A stretch of DNA of 64,000 nucleotides from Longimicrobiales bacterium (GCA_028284495.1 JANQRP010000002.1:186001-250000), one strand, 5' to 3'; shown: positions 7,556 through 15,231, counted from the stretch's first letter. The notes: generated by a model not told the origin, from the sequence alone. Translations and numbers: made by a program.

Positions 7556-9139
7556 TCAAATTCGCGCGAGCACCCGCCACACGACCGCCGCGATGCGCCG
7601 CGCGAGAAAGGGAGGCACGGCATTCCCCACCTGGACGTACTGTTCTGTGCGGTTCCCGAGGAACACGTAGTCATCCGGGAACGTCTGAATCCGTGCAGCT
7701 TCTCGGACTGTAAGGCTTCGGCACTGCGTGGGGTCGGGGTGGATGAAGTAGTGTCCGTCCTTGGAGATGTGACTAGTCACAGTGGTCGCCGGAGCGCCGG
7801 CAACTTGGACCCTGAACCGGTCCGCGAACTTCCCGGAGTTCCAATTCTTGTGGTTCGGCGCTAAGCGCTCTGGGAAGTGCTCGGCCTTCGGTGAGTAACC
7901 GGTGACGAACGCGAACGCGGAGGCGAACAGGTACCGCCCTAGGTCCGAAGCCATATGGCCGCGCGCATCATGGTTGTAGAGACGGTGGCCTGCACTGCCG
8001 CTCACCCAGGTGGCTAGCTCAGGCGACAGCTGACAGACCGCGTCCGCTAGTGCCGACGCGCTCGTTGGCATGCCCCCGCGCGCCGCACGGGCGGCGGACG
8101 ACACGCACTTCAAGAAGGCTTCATGGTCCTCGCGCCCGAGCACGTCTCGAATCTCAGGCAGCGTTCGAAGGATCTCGGCCTGTTCGACGACGGCTTGCTC
8201 CCAAGTATTGAAGCCGTCGGTCCTGCGGCTTAGCCGGCTGCGCACCCGTGGTAGGCCGGATAGAGCTTCCGCGACCGTAGCGATCGGCAGGTCACCCGAG
8301 AAACTCTGTGCGACGAATCCGCTGATGGGAGCACCGTCTAGCGCTTGCTCGACCTGCTCGACGATGTCTGCTCGGATCCCTAGCACGATGACGCGGTGCC
8401 GGGCCTGCGGGACTCCAAACTGCTCCGACCGAATCACAAAGTTCCGAGGATCAGCCTCGTCGAACATCGCGCCCTGGCCGGAAGCACGTCCGGGTGCGAG
8501 TGGACACAGCTTGTAGCCCGCCGCTTCGAGATCCTCAACGATCCTCGCGAACACGCCGCGGCCCCGAACGCGGGCCGAGAGAATCCCCTTCACGTTCTCC
8601 ATGACGAACGCTACTGGCTCGACCCGCTCGAGGATCTTCACATACTCCTCGTACAGGAAGTGCCGGTGATCCTCCTCCGGAACGTATCCGTCGATGCCGC
8701 GGTTCCTCGCACGCCCGACCAAGGAGTACGCTTGGCACGGCGGGCCCCCGATCAGGACACTGTCCCGGCCCGCCAAGGCCTCGATTTCGTCCACCAACTC
8801 TGGCGTGAACGGCCCGCCCAACTCCTCGCAGCGCGCCTCGGCCTCGGCTTGCGCCCAAAGGTCTTCGATTTGACTAGATCGAGGCTGTCGTCGAAGGAAG
8901 TCTGCTTCGGCGCCACTCACCGCGGGCTCAAAACCGTCCCAGTCAAGTCGAACGCCATCGTCCTCCGCAAGGCGCATGAATGCTCGGAACCGTAGGGTCC
9001 GATGAGCGGCCTTCTCCCTCTCCACCGACATCGCAATCCGGAACACCCGCTCTCCACTCTCACGCCGAACGGCCGAGAAGCCCTCCCCGAGACCGCCGGG
9101 GCCCGCGAAGAGGTCGACAACCGGGTATCTTTCCGCCAA
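7556..9139 (-). CDS. dcm: DNA cytosine-5 methyltransferase
   Basis: A 527-residue C5 cytosine methyltransferase with the family motifs in order: motif I DLFAGPGGL (residues 9-17), motif IV GGPPCQAYS with catalytic C135, motif VI MENVKG (180-185), motif VIII QARHRVIVLGIR (from 245), a target-recognition region, then TVREAARIQTFPDDY and VQVGNAVPPFLA as motifs IX and X near the C-terminus. It transfers methyl groups from SAM to cytosine C5 in a specific site, presumably protecting host DNA. The start is TTG at 9139, supported by GAGG eight bases upstream and by the expected closeness of motif I to the N-terminus. It is divergent from vsr with only 25 bases between starts. The recognition site is unknown. 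Confidence 0.95.
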   Translation of the reverse strand: MAERYPVVDLFAGPGGLGEGFSAVRRESGERVFRIAMSVEREKAAHRTLRFRAFMRLAEDDGVRLDWDGFEPAVSGAEADFLRRQPRSSQIEDLWAQAEAEARCEELGGPFTPELVDEIEALAGRDSVLIGGPPCQAYSLVGRARNRGIDGYVPEEDHRHFLYEEYVKILERVEPVAFVMENVKGILSARVRGRGVFARIVEDLEAAGYKLCPLAPGRASGQGAMFDEADPRNFVIRSEQFGVPQARHRVIVLGIRADIVEQVEQALDGAPISGFVAQSFSGDLPIATVAEALSGLPRVRSRLSRRTDGFNTWEQAVVEQAEILRTLPEIRDVLGREDHEAFLKCVSSAARAARGGMPTSASALADAVCQLSPELATWVSGSAGHRLYNHDARGHMASDLGRYLFASAFAFVTGYSPKAEHFPERLAPNHKNWNSGKFADRFRVQVAGAPATTVTSHISKDGHYFIHPDPTQCRSLTVREAARIQTFPDDYVFLGNRTEQYVQVGNAVPPFLARRIAAVVWRVLARI

Positions 9140-9164
9140 CTGAGAAACCTCAACAGATGAATCT

Positions 9165-9581
9165 GTGGTTGACCGCCTGAGCCCTGCCGAGCGATCCGAA
9201 CTGATGCGTAGGATTGGTTCGACGAATACGACCCCGGAGATCGTGGTGAGGCGCTTTCTGCACTCGCGGGGCTACCGGTTTAGACTCCATCGAAAGGACC
9301 TGCCAGGCACGCCGGATATCGTCCTGCCGCGTTACCGCGTCGCCATTTTGGTCCACGGCTGTTTCTGGCATAGGCACAGCGACTGTCACCTCGCCTACGT
9401 GCCACGAACCCGCACCGAATTCTGGGCTTCAAAGTTCGAAGCTAACGTCTCACGCGACCGTCGAACGCGAGAGGCGCTACACGCGGCCGGCTGGTCAGTG
9501 CTTACGGTATGGGAGTGCCAAACGCGCCGCCACGACCTCGATTGGCTGCCTAGTGCGATCGAGCTCTATGGTAAGCGCTGA
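9165..9581 (+). CDS. vsr: Very short patch repair (Vsr-type) endonuclease
   Basis: A 138-residue Vsr-family nuclease with the expected residues: TTPE with E25, GTPDIVL with D51, and HGCFWHRHSDC with C66, H69, H71 and C74, which include the predicted metal ligands and active site. Classical Vsr nicks 5' of T in T:G mismatches that arise when 5-methylcytosine deaminates, limiting the mutagenic cost of the neighbouring Dcm. In MORC-ATPase loci, Vsr-like proteins have also been proposed as the restriction nuclease. The start is GTG at 9165. No strong ribosome-binding site precedes it. Confidence 0.93.
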   Translation: MVDRLSPAERSELMRRIGSTNTTPEIVVRRFLHSRGYRFRLHRKDLPGTPDIVLPRYRVAILVHGCFWHRHSDCHLAYVPRTRTEFWASKFEANVSRDRRTREALHAAGWSVLTVWECQTRRHDLDWLPSAIELYGKR

Positions 9582-10259
9582 GGCACATGAGCCCCAAGGC
9601 GACTTTCCCCTCGTCTCGTCGGCTCCGGCGACCAGCGGTGCCGGACCGACCCGGCCCAACCATCGGGTGGCATCTCTAGCTGCGTTCCGGAGTCTCGGAT
9701 CGTCTTCGCAAGCAGGGCCGACCGAACCGCTCTTGGCGGTCGGCTCGCCATCCTGCGTACGTCTAGCCCCCAAGAGACCTTGAGGTGTCCCCGCATGTTA
9801 GGCGCCCCGGTGGTCCATGACGATTGCCCCCGGTTGTGAAACTGCTAGATCGGCGGGAAGCGATGCGGGCCCGTCGAGGCCGCGCCAACGCACGCCCCAG
9901 ACCTGATCGACGGGCGCCCCGACGAAGTTGGGTTCGCTCGCCGTGCGCGATCCGAACTCCGGGAGCGAAACCGCTAGCGCGAGCCAGTCGGACCCGGCGG
10001 GATCCTAGGCGAGGCGACGATCAAAGAAGGGCGCGACGCGCGTCTTCGAGGAGTCGTACCTACCGCCGGGTATCGAGGCGCCCCGCGGGTGTCGTGTGTG
10101 TTTCCTTCTGAATCATGGACGGAGGGTAACGCCCCCCGGTGACACGCGCTCACATCCGCGAGACGGACGCCCGCCCGGTCACACACTCGTTCCTTGCCCC
10201 GCCCCACCCCACCGCCGCAGCCTAGGCGTATCCCCCCGCGCCCCAGCCCGGAGCCCACC
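9582..10259. other. Non-coding boundary between the defence region and high-GC DNA
   Basis: About 680 bases with no credible gene; open frames here are compositionally driven. One clear structure is an 8-bp perfect inverted repeat, GCCGACCG (9717-9724) and CGGTCGGC (9737-9744), with a 12-base loop, possibly the terminator of vsr, though it lacks a T-tract. No tRNA, integrase or insertion-sequence end was recognised. The region marks a visible shift from moderate to strongly GC-rich third codon positions. Confidence 0.5.
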
Positions 10260-11894
10260 ATGCCCTTCCAGGACCGCACCGACGGCTCGGTCTTCTACCT
10301 CGGCCACGACACCGAGCCCCTCCGCGAACTCCCCGCGCCTCGCGCCCAGCGCCCGAAGGACCCGATCCACTTCGAGCTCCTCTGGGGCGACCGCGTGCGC
10401 CGCCTCCGCGACGACCAGACGGGCGACTTCATCGAGCAGTCCGGCCGCTGGAAGGTGAAGGCGCGGGGCCGCGAGGGGTGGATCGAGCCGGCGGCGCTCG
10501 GGGGCCGGAGCCTGCTCGAGTTCTACTTCATCGACGTGGGCCAGGGCGACGGAGTCCTCATCAAGACGCCCGACAACCGCCACATCCTCGTAGACGGCGG
10601 GTGGCCCCGGAAGAAGCAGCCGACGGGCAAGAACGCCTCGGACTTCGTGGACTGGAAGTTCATGAAGGACTACGAGACCGAGCTTGGCGCGATCGAGCTC
10701 GACGCGATCGTCTGCAGCCACAACGACCAGGACCACTACGGCGGGCTCTGGGACCTGCTCGACTCGACGCAGTGGCGGGACGGCGACGACGTGGAGCTGG
10801 ACGCGGGCGCGGTGCTGGTGGAGGACATCTACCACGCCGGCGTGAGTTGGTGGCGGCCGGGCGACAAGACGCTCGGGCCGGTGGTCGAGCGCGAGATCGA
10901 CACGGACGGCGACGGCACGCCGGAGACGACCAAGTTCCTGACGCAGCTGCTGGGGGACCGCGCGAGCGTGGAGCACGGGATCCGGACGGACATCCCCGCC
11001 GACGAGCGGCTCCAGGGCGAATGGGCCGACTTCCTGCGCGAGTGCGCGGCGGCGAAGACGGGGGACGGGACGCCGACGCCGATCCACCGGCTCTCGGCCA
11101 CGGACGGGCACCTGCCGGGGTTCGGGCCGTCGCAGGCGGCCGCGCCCGCCGGGGCCGTGGACGAGCCCGTCGTATTCGTGCTCGCCCCCGTCGAATTCGA
11201 GGTGGACGGCGCGCCGGCGCTTCGCCGCTTCGGGGGTTCGTCCAAGAACACCAACGGCAACTCGATCCTGATGCGCGTCGACCTGGGCGACTTCCGCGTC
11301 CTCCTCACCGGCGACCTCAACACCAAGAGCCAGGGTGCCCTGCTCCGCGACTACCGGGACACCGAGGACGTGTTCGAGTGCGACGTCGCGAAAGCGTGCC
11401 ACCACGGGAGCGACGACGTGTCGTTCTCGTTCCTGGAGCGCATGAAGCCGCAGGTCACGATCATCAGCTCGGGCGACAGCGAGGGGCACGACCACCCCGC
11501 GCCCGAGGTCATCGCCGCGAGCGCGATCACCGGCTGGAAGACCGTCGAGAACGACAAGCTCAAGACGCCCCTCATCTACTGCACCGAGCTCGCGCGGAGC
11601 GTGGAGGTCGGCCTGATCGTCGGGGTCGACGACCTGGACGAGGCCGTCCAGCCCCCCACCGAGACCCCGCTCGAGCACGAGCGGCTGCGGGCCACCGCCA
11701 AAGTCACCTTCGCCGGCGACCTCCACCCGCGGACCGTCCGGCGCCGGCTCCGGAACCGGTATCTGGTGACGGGGACGGTCTACGGGCTGGTGAACGTGCG
11801 GACCGACGGGACGCGGCTGCTGTGTGCCGCGCTGAACGAGAAGGACCGGACGTGGAACGTGACGGAGATCGAGGCGAAGGTGGGGGCGGACTGA
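10260..11894 (+). CDS. ComEC-like metallo-beta-lactamase-fold hydrolase (soluble)
   Basis: A 544-residue protein. Residues 36-80 resemble a small SH3-like module. The metallo-beta-lactamase domain starts with FYFIDVGQGDGVLIKT (88-103), followed by LVDGG (110-114) and the metal motif SHNDQDHYGG (153-162: H154, D156, D158, H159). Later pieces are LTGDLN and KACHHGSDD, giving further ligands. This is the ComEC/Rec2 subtype of the fold, usually a nuclease or phosphodiesterase, but here without the competence membrane domain or a signal peptide. The tail (about 440-544) is of unknown fold. ATG 10260 was chosen over an upstream in-frame codon because the added residues are a proline-rich run. The neighbour is a convergent lamin-tail gene. 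Confidence 0.85.
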   Translation: MPFQDRTDGSVFYLGHDTEPLRELPAPRAQRPKDPIHFELLWGDRVRRLRDDQTGDFIEQSGRWKVKARGREGWIEPAALGGRSLLEFYFIDVGQGDGVLIKTPDNRHILVDGGWPRKKQPTGKNASDFVDWKFMKDYETELGAIELDAIVCSHNDQDHYGGLWDLLDSTQWRDGDDVELDAGAVLVEDIYHAGVSWWRPGDKTLGPVVEREIDTDGDGTPETTKFLTQLLGDRASVEHGIRTDIPADERLQGEWADFLRECAAAKTGDGTPTPIHRLSATDGHLPGFGPSQAAAPAGAVDEPVVFVLAPVEFEVDGAPALRRFGGSSKNTNGNSILMRVDLGDFRVLLTGDLNTKSQGALLRDYRDTEDVFECDVAKACHHGSDDVSFSFLERMKPQVTIISSGDSEGHDHPAPEVIAASAITGWKTVENDKLKTPLIYCTELARSVEVGLIVGVDDLDEAVQPPTETPLEHERLRATAKVTFAGDLHPRTVRRRLRNRYLVTGTVYGLVNVRTDGTRLLCAALNEKDRTWNVTEIEAKVGAD

Positions 11895-11912
11895 TCGCGC
11901 CGGTCGGGATGG

Positions 11913-12578
11913 CTACTCGGAGTCGACCGGGCACAGAAAGGACGTCGGCTCCAGACCCCGCCACGACCCTCGGGTCGCGGTGAGGTCGAGCTGCGCCATG
12001 ATCGCCGCGGCGTACTCCTCGTCGCCCCCATTGCACGCGCAGCCGGGAGGCTGCCGGCAGGTGTACGAGCGTGAGATGCAGGAGTTGCCGCAGGCTTTCC
12101 CCGTGGTGCATACGCGGCAGCAGGTGCGCCTCGGCGGGGGTGAGGCCGGCCTAGTCGGCCGGGGCGCCACCGCTCGGCCCGGTGTGCGGACGTCCGGCTG
12201 GGCCCCGTACCCGAACCGCGCCACCTCCTCTCCCGCAGCGTCCACGAGGAGCGCGACGTCTCCGTCGTTGTTCCAGACCGCGGCGCGCCGGCCCCAGTAT
12301 CGGATGCCCGGCGCATCCACGCCCTGCCCCGAGACGACCGTGATCGAGTCGCCGGGTGCCAGGGTCGTGGCCGGAGCGAACGCGTAGCAGGTCGCGATCG
12401 CGTCGCACACCCGGAAGCCGTCCAGGCCGATCGGTGCCAGGGACTCGTTGTAGACGCGGACGAATTCGGACGTCGGGGGCCCCGAGGACGGATCGGCCTC
12501 CACGTGGAGCCGGAGCGCGTCCTGTGATGCCGCCGCGGCGAGTACCGCGGTCGCGAAAAGCGTGAGTACGATTCGCAT
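11913..12578 (-). CDS. Secreted lamin-tail-domain protein with cysteine-rich tail
   Basis: A 221-residue exported protein. A short signal peptide (residues 1-18) is followed by a beta-sandwich resembling the lamin tail domain: FVRVYNES, GLDGFRVCD, LAPGDSITVVSGQG, VWNNDGDVALLVDAAGEEVARFGYG. A Pro/Arg linker leads to a cysteine cluster (about 150-186) with the pattern CCRVC, GKACGNSC and PPGCAC, seen at the end of many exported bacterial proteins and probably disulfide-rich or metal-binding. Its 3' end is 18 bases from that of the metallo-beta-lactamase gene. Function unknown; surface or DNA/carbohydrate binding is conceivable. Confidence 0.75.
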   Translation of the reverse strand: MRIVLTLFATAVLAAAASQDALRLHVEADPSSGPPTSEFVRVYNESLAPIGLDGFRVCDAIATCYAFAPATTLAPGDSITVVSGQGVDAPGIRYWGRRAAVWNNDGDVALLVDAAGEEVARFGYGAQPDVRTPGRAVAPRPTRPASPPPRRTCCRVCTTGKACGNSCISRSYTCRQPPGCACNGGDEEYAAAIMAQLDLTATRGSWRGLEPTSFLCPVDSE

Positions 12579-12785
12579 CGGGTCTTCCCCCGTTGAGGGC
12601 GGTGGGCGGGCACCGCCTGGGAGTGCGCGTTACCTGTACAAGGATGCACCCCGACCTCGTCCCCGCGAAACGGTCTTGTTCGCGTGGCCGCTGCGGTTCG
12701 CTCGGAACGGGCCGACCCCGACATCCCACTGCCCCGAGGCACGGGCGATCCTGTGGGGCACCCGTGCTCCTCCACGGAGGCGACA

Positions 12786-12822
12786 TTCATGTGTAGCCCG
12801 TGTCGGACTACATTTGAGCTAC
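12786..12822 (+). promoter_or_regulatory. Possible promoter and repeat upstream of DinJ-like gene
   Basis: TTCATG (12786-12791) and TACATT (12809-12814) are spaced by 17 bases like weak -35 and -10 boxes. Short repeats GTAGC (12793-12797) and GCTAC (12818-12822) flank the -10, with another CTAC between. This could be an antitoxin operator, but the match is weak. Confidence 0.3.
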
Positions 12823-12844
12823 GTCGTCCCCAGGGGAGCCCACC

Positions 12845-13105
12845 ATGAGCAAGACCACCACCGCCCGCGCCCGGATGGAGCCCGAACTCAAGGAGGAGGC
12901 AGAGCGCATCCTGCGCGACTGCGGCCTCACCGCCTCGCAGGCGATCGGCCTGTTTTACCGGCAGGTCGTTCTGGGGCGCGGGATGCCGTTCCCGATCCGG
13001 AGCTTCAATGAGGAGACGCGCCGCGTGCTCCGTCAGAGCGAGGAGGGGATCGACGTGCAGCAGTTCGAGTCCGCCGAGGCGCTGTTTGAGGACCTCGGCA
13101 TCTGA
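12845..13105 (+). CDS. RelB/DinJ-family antitoxin, without adjacent toxin
   Basis: An 86-residue protein with the DinJ layout: an N-terminal ribbon-helix-helix (TTTARARMEPELKEEAERIL, then GLTASQAIGLFYRQVV) followed by PFPIRSFNEETRRVL and a C-terminal toxin-binding segment. DinJ-type antitoxins repress their own operon and neutralise YafQ/RelE-type mRNA interferases. A strong ribosome site, AGGGGAG, precedes the ATG. No RelE-like frame lies in the 125 bases before the next gene, so this is an orphan antitoxin or the toxin has been lost. Confidence 0.85.
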   Translation: MSKTTTARARMEPELKEEAERILRDCGLTASQAIGLFYRQVVLGRGMPFPIRSFNEETRRVLRQSEEGIDVQQFESAEALFEDLGI

Positions 13106-13191
13106 CGGGCGGGCGCCCTCCCCTGCGGCCGGCCCGGACGGCTCAGTTCCGCCGGGACCTCGCGCGCTGGCACTGGAGTTCGCGCACCCGG

Positions 13192-13211
13192 GTTATTACA
13201 CTCGTAATAAC
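13192..13211. promoter_or_regulatory. Palindromic operator of the AbrB-Doc pair
   Basis: A perfect inverted repeat GTTATTAC-ACTC-GTAATAAC lies 19 bases before the ATG of the AbrB-like antitoxin. It is strikingly AT-rich for this region. An antitoxin-toxin complex binding here to repress its own promoter is the natural reading. Confidence 0.7.
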
Positions 13212-13230
13212 ACCCTAAGGGAGACTCTCG

Positions 13231-13458
13231 ATGCCCAAGCAGACCACGATCCGCGCCATCGGCAACTCGGCCGGAACGACCATCCCGAAGCCCCTGCTAG
13301 AGCGCTACCATCTGGCCGAGGGTGATCGCGTGTTCCTCGTCGAGACCGACGAGGGCATCCTGATCACGCCCTTCGACCCGGACTTCGACGAGGCGATGGA
13401 GATCTACGCGGAAGGCGCCCGCCGGTACCGCAACGCGATGAGGGAACTCGCGAAGTGA
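13231..13458 (+). CDS. AbrB/MazE-like antitoxin partner of Doc
   Basis: A 75-residue protein with a SpoVT/AbrB swapped-hairpin DNA-binding domain: TTIRAIGNSAGTTIPKPLLERYHLAEGDRVFLVE (residues 5-38), followed by a short C-terminal arm that should wrap the toxin. The start has a clear ribosome site (AGGGAG). It overlaps the Doc gene by 4 bases (GTGA). AbrB-type antitoxins regulate their own transcription; the palindrome upstream fits this. The partner toxin is a Doc-type Fic protein, an AbrB-Doc combination that differs from the classical Phd-Doc pair. Confidence 0.88.
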   Translation: MPKQTTIRAIGNSAGTTIPKPLLERYHLAEGDRVFLVETDEGILITPFDPDFDEAMEIYAEGARRYRNAMRELAK

Positions 13459-13835
13459 CCGAGCCCCGCTGGCTCGACCCCTCCTACGTCGTCGCCATCC
13501 AGGCGGATCAGTTTCGATCCCACGGCGGAGCCGCCGGCATCCGCGATCGGGGGCTGCTGGACTCGGCGCTGGCCCGGGCGAAGAACCTCTTCGCGCATGA
13601 CCCCGACGCGGACCTCGCCGCGCTCGCAGCCGCGTACGGGTTGGGCATCGCCCGAAACCACCCCTTCGTCGACGGCAACAAGCGGGTGTCCTTCCAGGCC
13701 ATGTACCTCTTCCTGGGACTGAACGGGCTTCGAATCGAGGCGCCCGAGGAGGAAGTCGTGCTGCTGACGATCGGGGTCGCGAGCGGGGACGTGGACGAAG
13801 CCGAGCTCGCCGCGTGGCTGCGGGAGCACACGTAG
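13455..13835 (+). CDS. doc: Doc-family (Fic fold) toxin
   Basis: A 126-residue Doc-type protein. The catalytic loop is HPFVDGNKR (residues 73-81), matching the HxFx(D/N)GNxR signature; the family kinase-like members phosphorylate elongation factor EF-Tu and stop translation. The N-terminus (WLDPSYVVAIQADQF, GIRDRGLLDSALARA) is typical of Doc proteins. GTG start overlapping the antitoxin stop. Length is normal and the active-site motif is intact, so it is probably a functional toxin. Confidence 0.92.
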   Translation: MTEPRWLDPSYVVAIQADQFRSHGGAAGIRDRGLLDSALARAKNLFAHDPDADLAALAAAYGLGIARNHPFVDGNKRVSFQAMYLFLGLNGLRIEAPEEEVVLLTIGVASGDVDEAELAAWLREHT

Positions 13836-13947
13836 GCTCCACCGCCGGCACTCCTCGCGACGGCTGACTTCGGCGACCTCTCGGGGTTGCAGCACCCGCG
13901 GCGTTTACTGGCCTGACCCGTCGCATCCAATCATGGCGGAGCGACGA

Positions 13948-13975
13948 TACTCATGATATACATATGTCATGAGTA
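13948..13975. promoter_or_regulatory. Operator containing the start codon of the double VapB antitoxin
   Basis: TACTCATGA (13948-13956) and TCATGAGTA (13967-13975) form a perfect 9-bp inverted repeat with a 10-base AT-rich centre that contains CATATG. A -10-like TATACA (13957-13962) lies in the centre, six bases before the ATG (13969), which itself is inside the right arm. A leaderless, self-repressed transcript is implied. Confidence 0.65.
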
Positions 13976-14424
13976 CACGACTGCAGGTCGTCATGGACGA
14001 CGAGGAGCTTCGGGAGATCCAGGCCGCCGCCGAACGCGCGCGCCTGACCACGTCGGAGTGGGTGCGCCGGGTGCTCCGGGAGGCGCGAGGCGCCAGCGGT
14101 GCCGGCGCCTCGGGCTCGGAGGCGGACCGGGTGCGGGAGCGGTCGCCCGCCTGGCCGGACGAGGTCCCGTCCCGCTCGCCGGTGCTCGTCGACGATCGGC
14201 TCGTGAACCTCGTGATGGAGCGGTACCGCTTCCCCACCCGGCACGCCGCCGTCGATTTCGCGCTGGAACGCGCCGCCGAGCCGCCGATGACCCGCGAGGA
14301 GATGCTCTCGATGCAGGGGATCGGATGGTCGGGCGACCTGGACGAGATCCGGCGGATGAGCGCGCCGCCGGAGCCGCTGGATCCCGACCCCCGTCGACTC
14401 ACTCCCACCGACGACCCGGCGTGA
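13969..14424 (+). CDS. Double-domain antitoxin (RHH + VapB-type)
   Basis: A 151-residue protein that appears to join two antitoxin modules. Residues 1-45 form a ribbon-helix-helix-like unit (STRLQVVMDDEELREIQAAAE, then SEWVRRVLREAR). A 25-residue Ala/Gly/Ser linker follows. Residues 70-125 resemble the compact VapB family (LVDDRLVNLVMERYRFPTRHAAVDFALE, MLSMQGIGWSGDLDEIR), whose end normally binds VapC. It should neutralise the downstream VapC, with two DNA-binding units giving tighter control. ATG 13969 lies within the operator and has no ribosome site. The gene overlaps vapC by 4 bases. Confidence 0.8.
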   Translation: MSTRLQVVMDDEELREIQAAAERARLTTSEWVRRVLREARGASGAGASGSEADRVRERSPAWPDEVPSRSPVLVDDRLVNLVMERYRFPTRHAAVDFALERAAEPPMTREEMLSMQGIGWSGDLDEIRRMSAPPEPLDPDPRRLTPTDDPA

Positions 14425-14822
14425 GCGCCCCCGTCCTCGTCGACAGCTCGGCCTGGGTCGAGTTCTTGCGGGGCACCGAGAGCGAGACGCACCAGCGCGT
14501 TCGTGGCCTGGTGTCCGGCGGCTACCCAATCGCGGTTACGGAGCCGGTCATCTTCGAGCTACTCATGGGTGCCGCGAGCGAGGCCGAGGCGGAGCTCCTC
14601 CGGCGCTTCCTGGTCTCCTTCGACCTCCGCCCCTTCAAGGGCATCCGCGACGCCGAGCGCGCGGCCGACATCTACCGTCGGTGCCGAAGTGCCGGCCGTA
14701 CACTCCGCTCGAGCGTCGACTGCATGGTGGCGGCCGTGGCGCTCCGGGATGGGCTCCCCGTGATCTCCGCCAACCGCGACTTCGAGGCGATCGCGGAAGA
14801 AACGGGGCTGGAGCTGGTGTAA
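14421..14822 (+). CDS. vapC: VapC-type PIN-domain toxin
   Basis: A 133-residue PIN-domain ribonuclease. The acidic active-site residues are in VLVDSSAWVEFL (first Asp), EPVIFELLMG (Glu), SVDCMVAAVAL (Asp) and ISANRDFEAIA (Asp). VapC toxins cleave tRNA or rRNA and halt translation. The GTG start overlaps the antitoxin stop (GTGA), a standard vapBC arrangement. All key residues are present, so it looks functional. Confidence 0.92.
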   Translation: MSAPVLVDSSAWVEFLRGTESETHQRVRGLVSGGYPIAVTEPVIFELLMGAASEAEAELLRRFLVSFDLRPFKGIRDAERAADIYRRCRSAGRTLRSSVDCMVAAVALRDGLPVISANRDFEAIAEETGLELV

Positions 14823-14979
14823 GGGGCGTCGCCCGGCGCTCTCCCCATAGACGTCAGTCGCGTCGCGGAGCACCTCGAGGCATGCGCCGGGCCCGGGCGG
14901 ACATGGCCTCGGCGGCTCGGACGTCAGATCTTCCAACGGAATAGGCGGTGCGGTTCGACGAGTTTCGAGGGAGGGCACG

Positions 14980-15231
14980 ATGACGGAGCTACTCGCGAAG
15001 GCGTTCCGGGAGGCGGAGAAGCTTCCGCCTGAGGAGCAGGACCGTCTGGCTGCTGCGATCCTCGAAGAGATGGAGTCCGACCGTCGCTGGGACGAGGCGT
15101 TCGCGGCGAGTCAGGATGCTCTCGGCAGACTCGCCGAGCGAGCGAGGCAGGAGTACGCCGACGGTGAGACCGAGCCGTTGGACCTCGTTCTGGGTCAGCT
15201 CACGCGCCGAGCGCGCCCGCCGCGTGCGTAG
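14980..15231 (+). CDS. Small antitoxin-like protein, no toxin adjacent
   Basis: An 83-residue acidic helical protein (MTELLAKAFREAEKLPPEEQDRLAAAIL, then ERRWDEAF-like SDRRWDEAFAASQDAL and ADGETEPLDLV). This pattern is common among putative addiction-module antitoxins usually followed by a ParE/RelE-type toxin. Here the C-terminus ends in an arginine-rich tail (TRRARPPRA) instead of the usual short acidic end, and the next gene is convergent. Either the toxin was lost by a deletion that also altered the tail, or it acts alone. Ribosome site GAGGGAGG precedes the ATG. Confidence 0.65.
   Translation: MTELLAKAFREAEKLPPEEQDRLAAAILEEMESDRRWDEAFAASQDALGRLAERARQEYADGETEPLDLVLGQLTRRARPPRA

Noticed and set aside
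9582..10259. Possible insertion-sequence end or attachment site at the compositional boundary
   Set aside because: No terminal inverted-repeat pair, target-site duplication, transposase or integrase could be identified.
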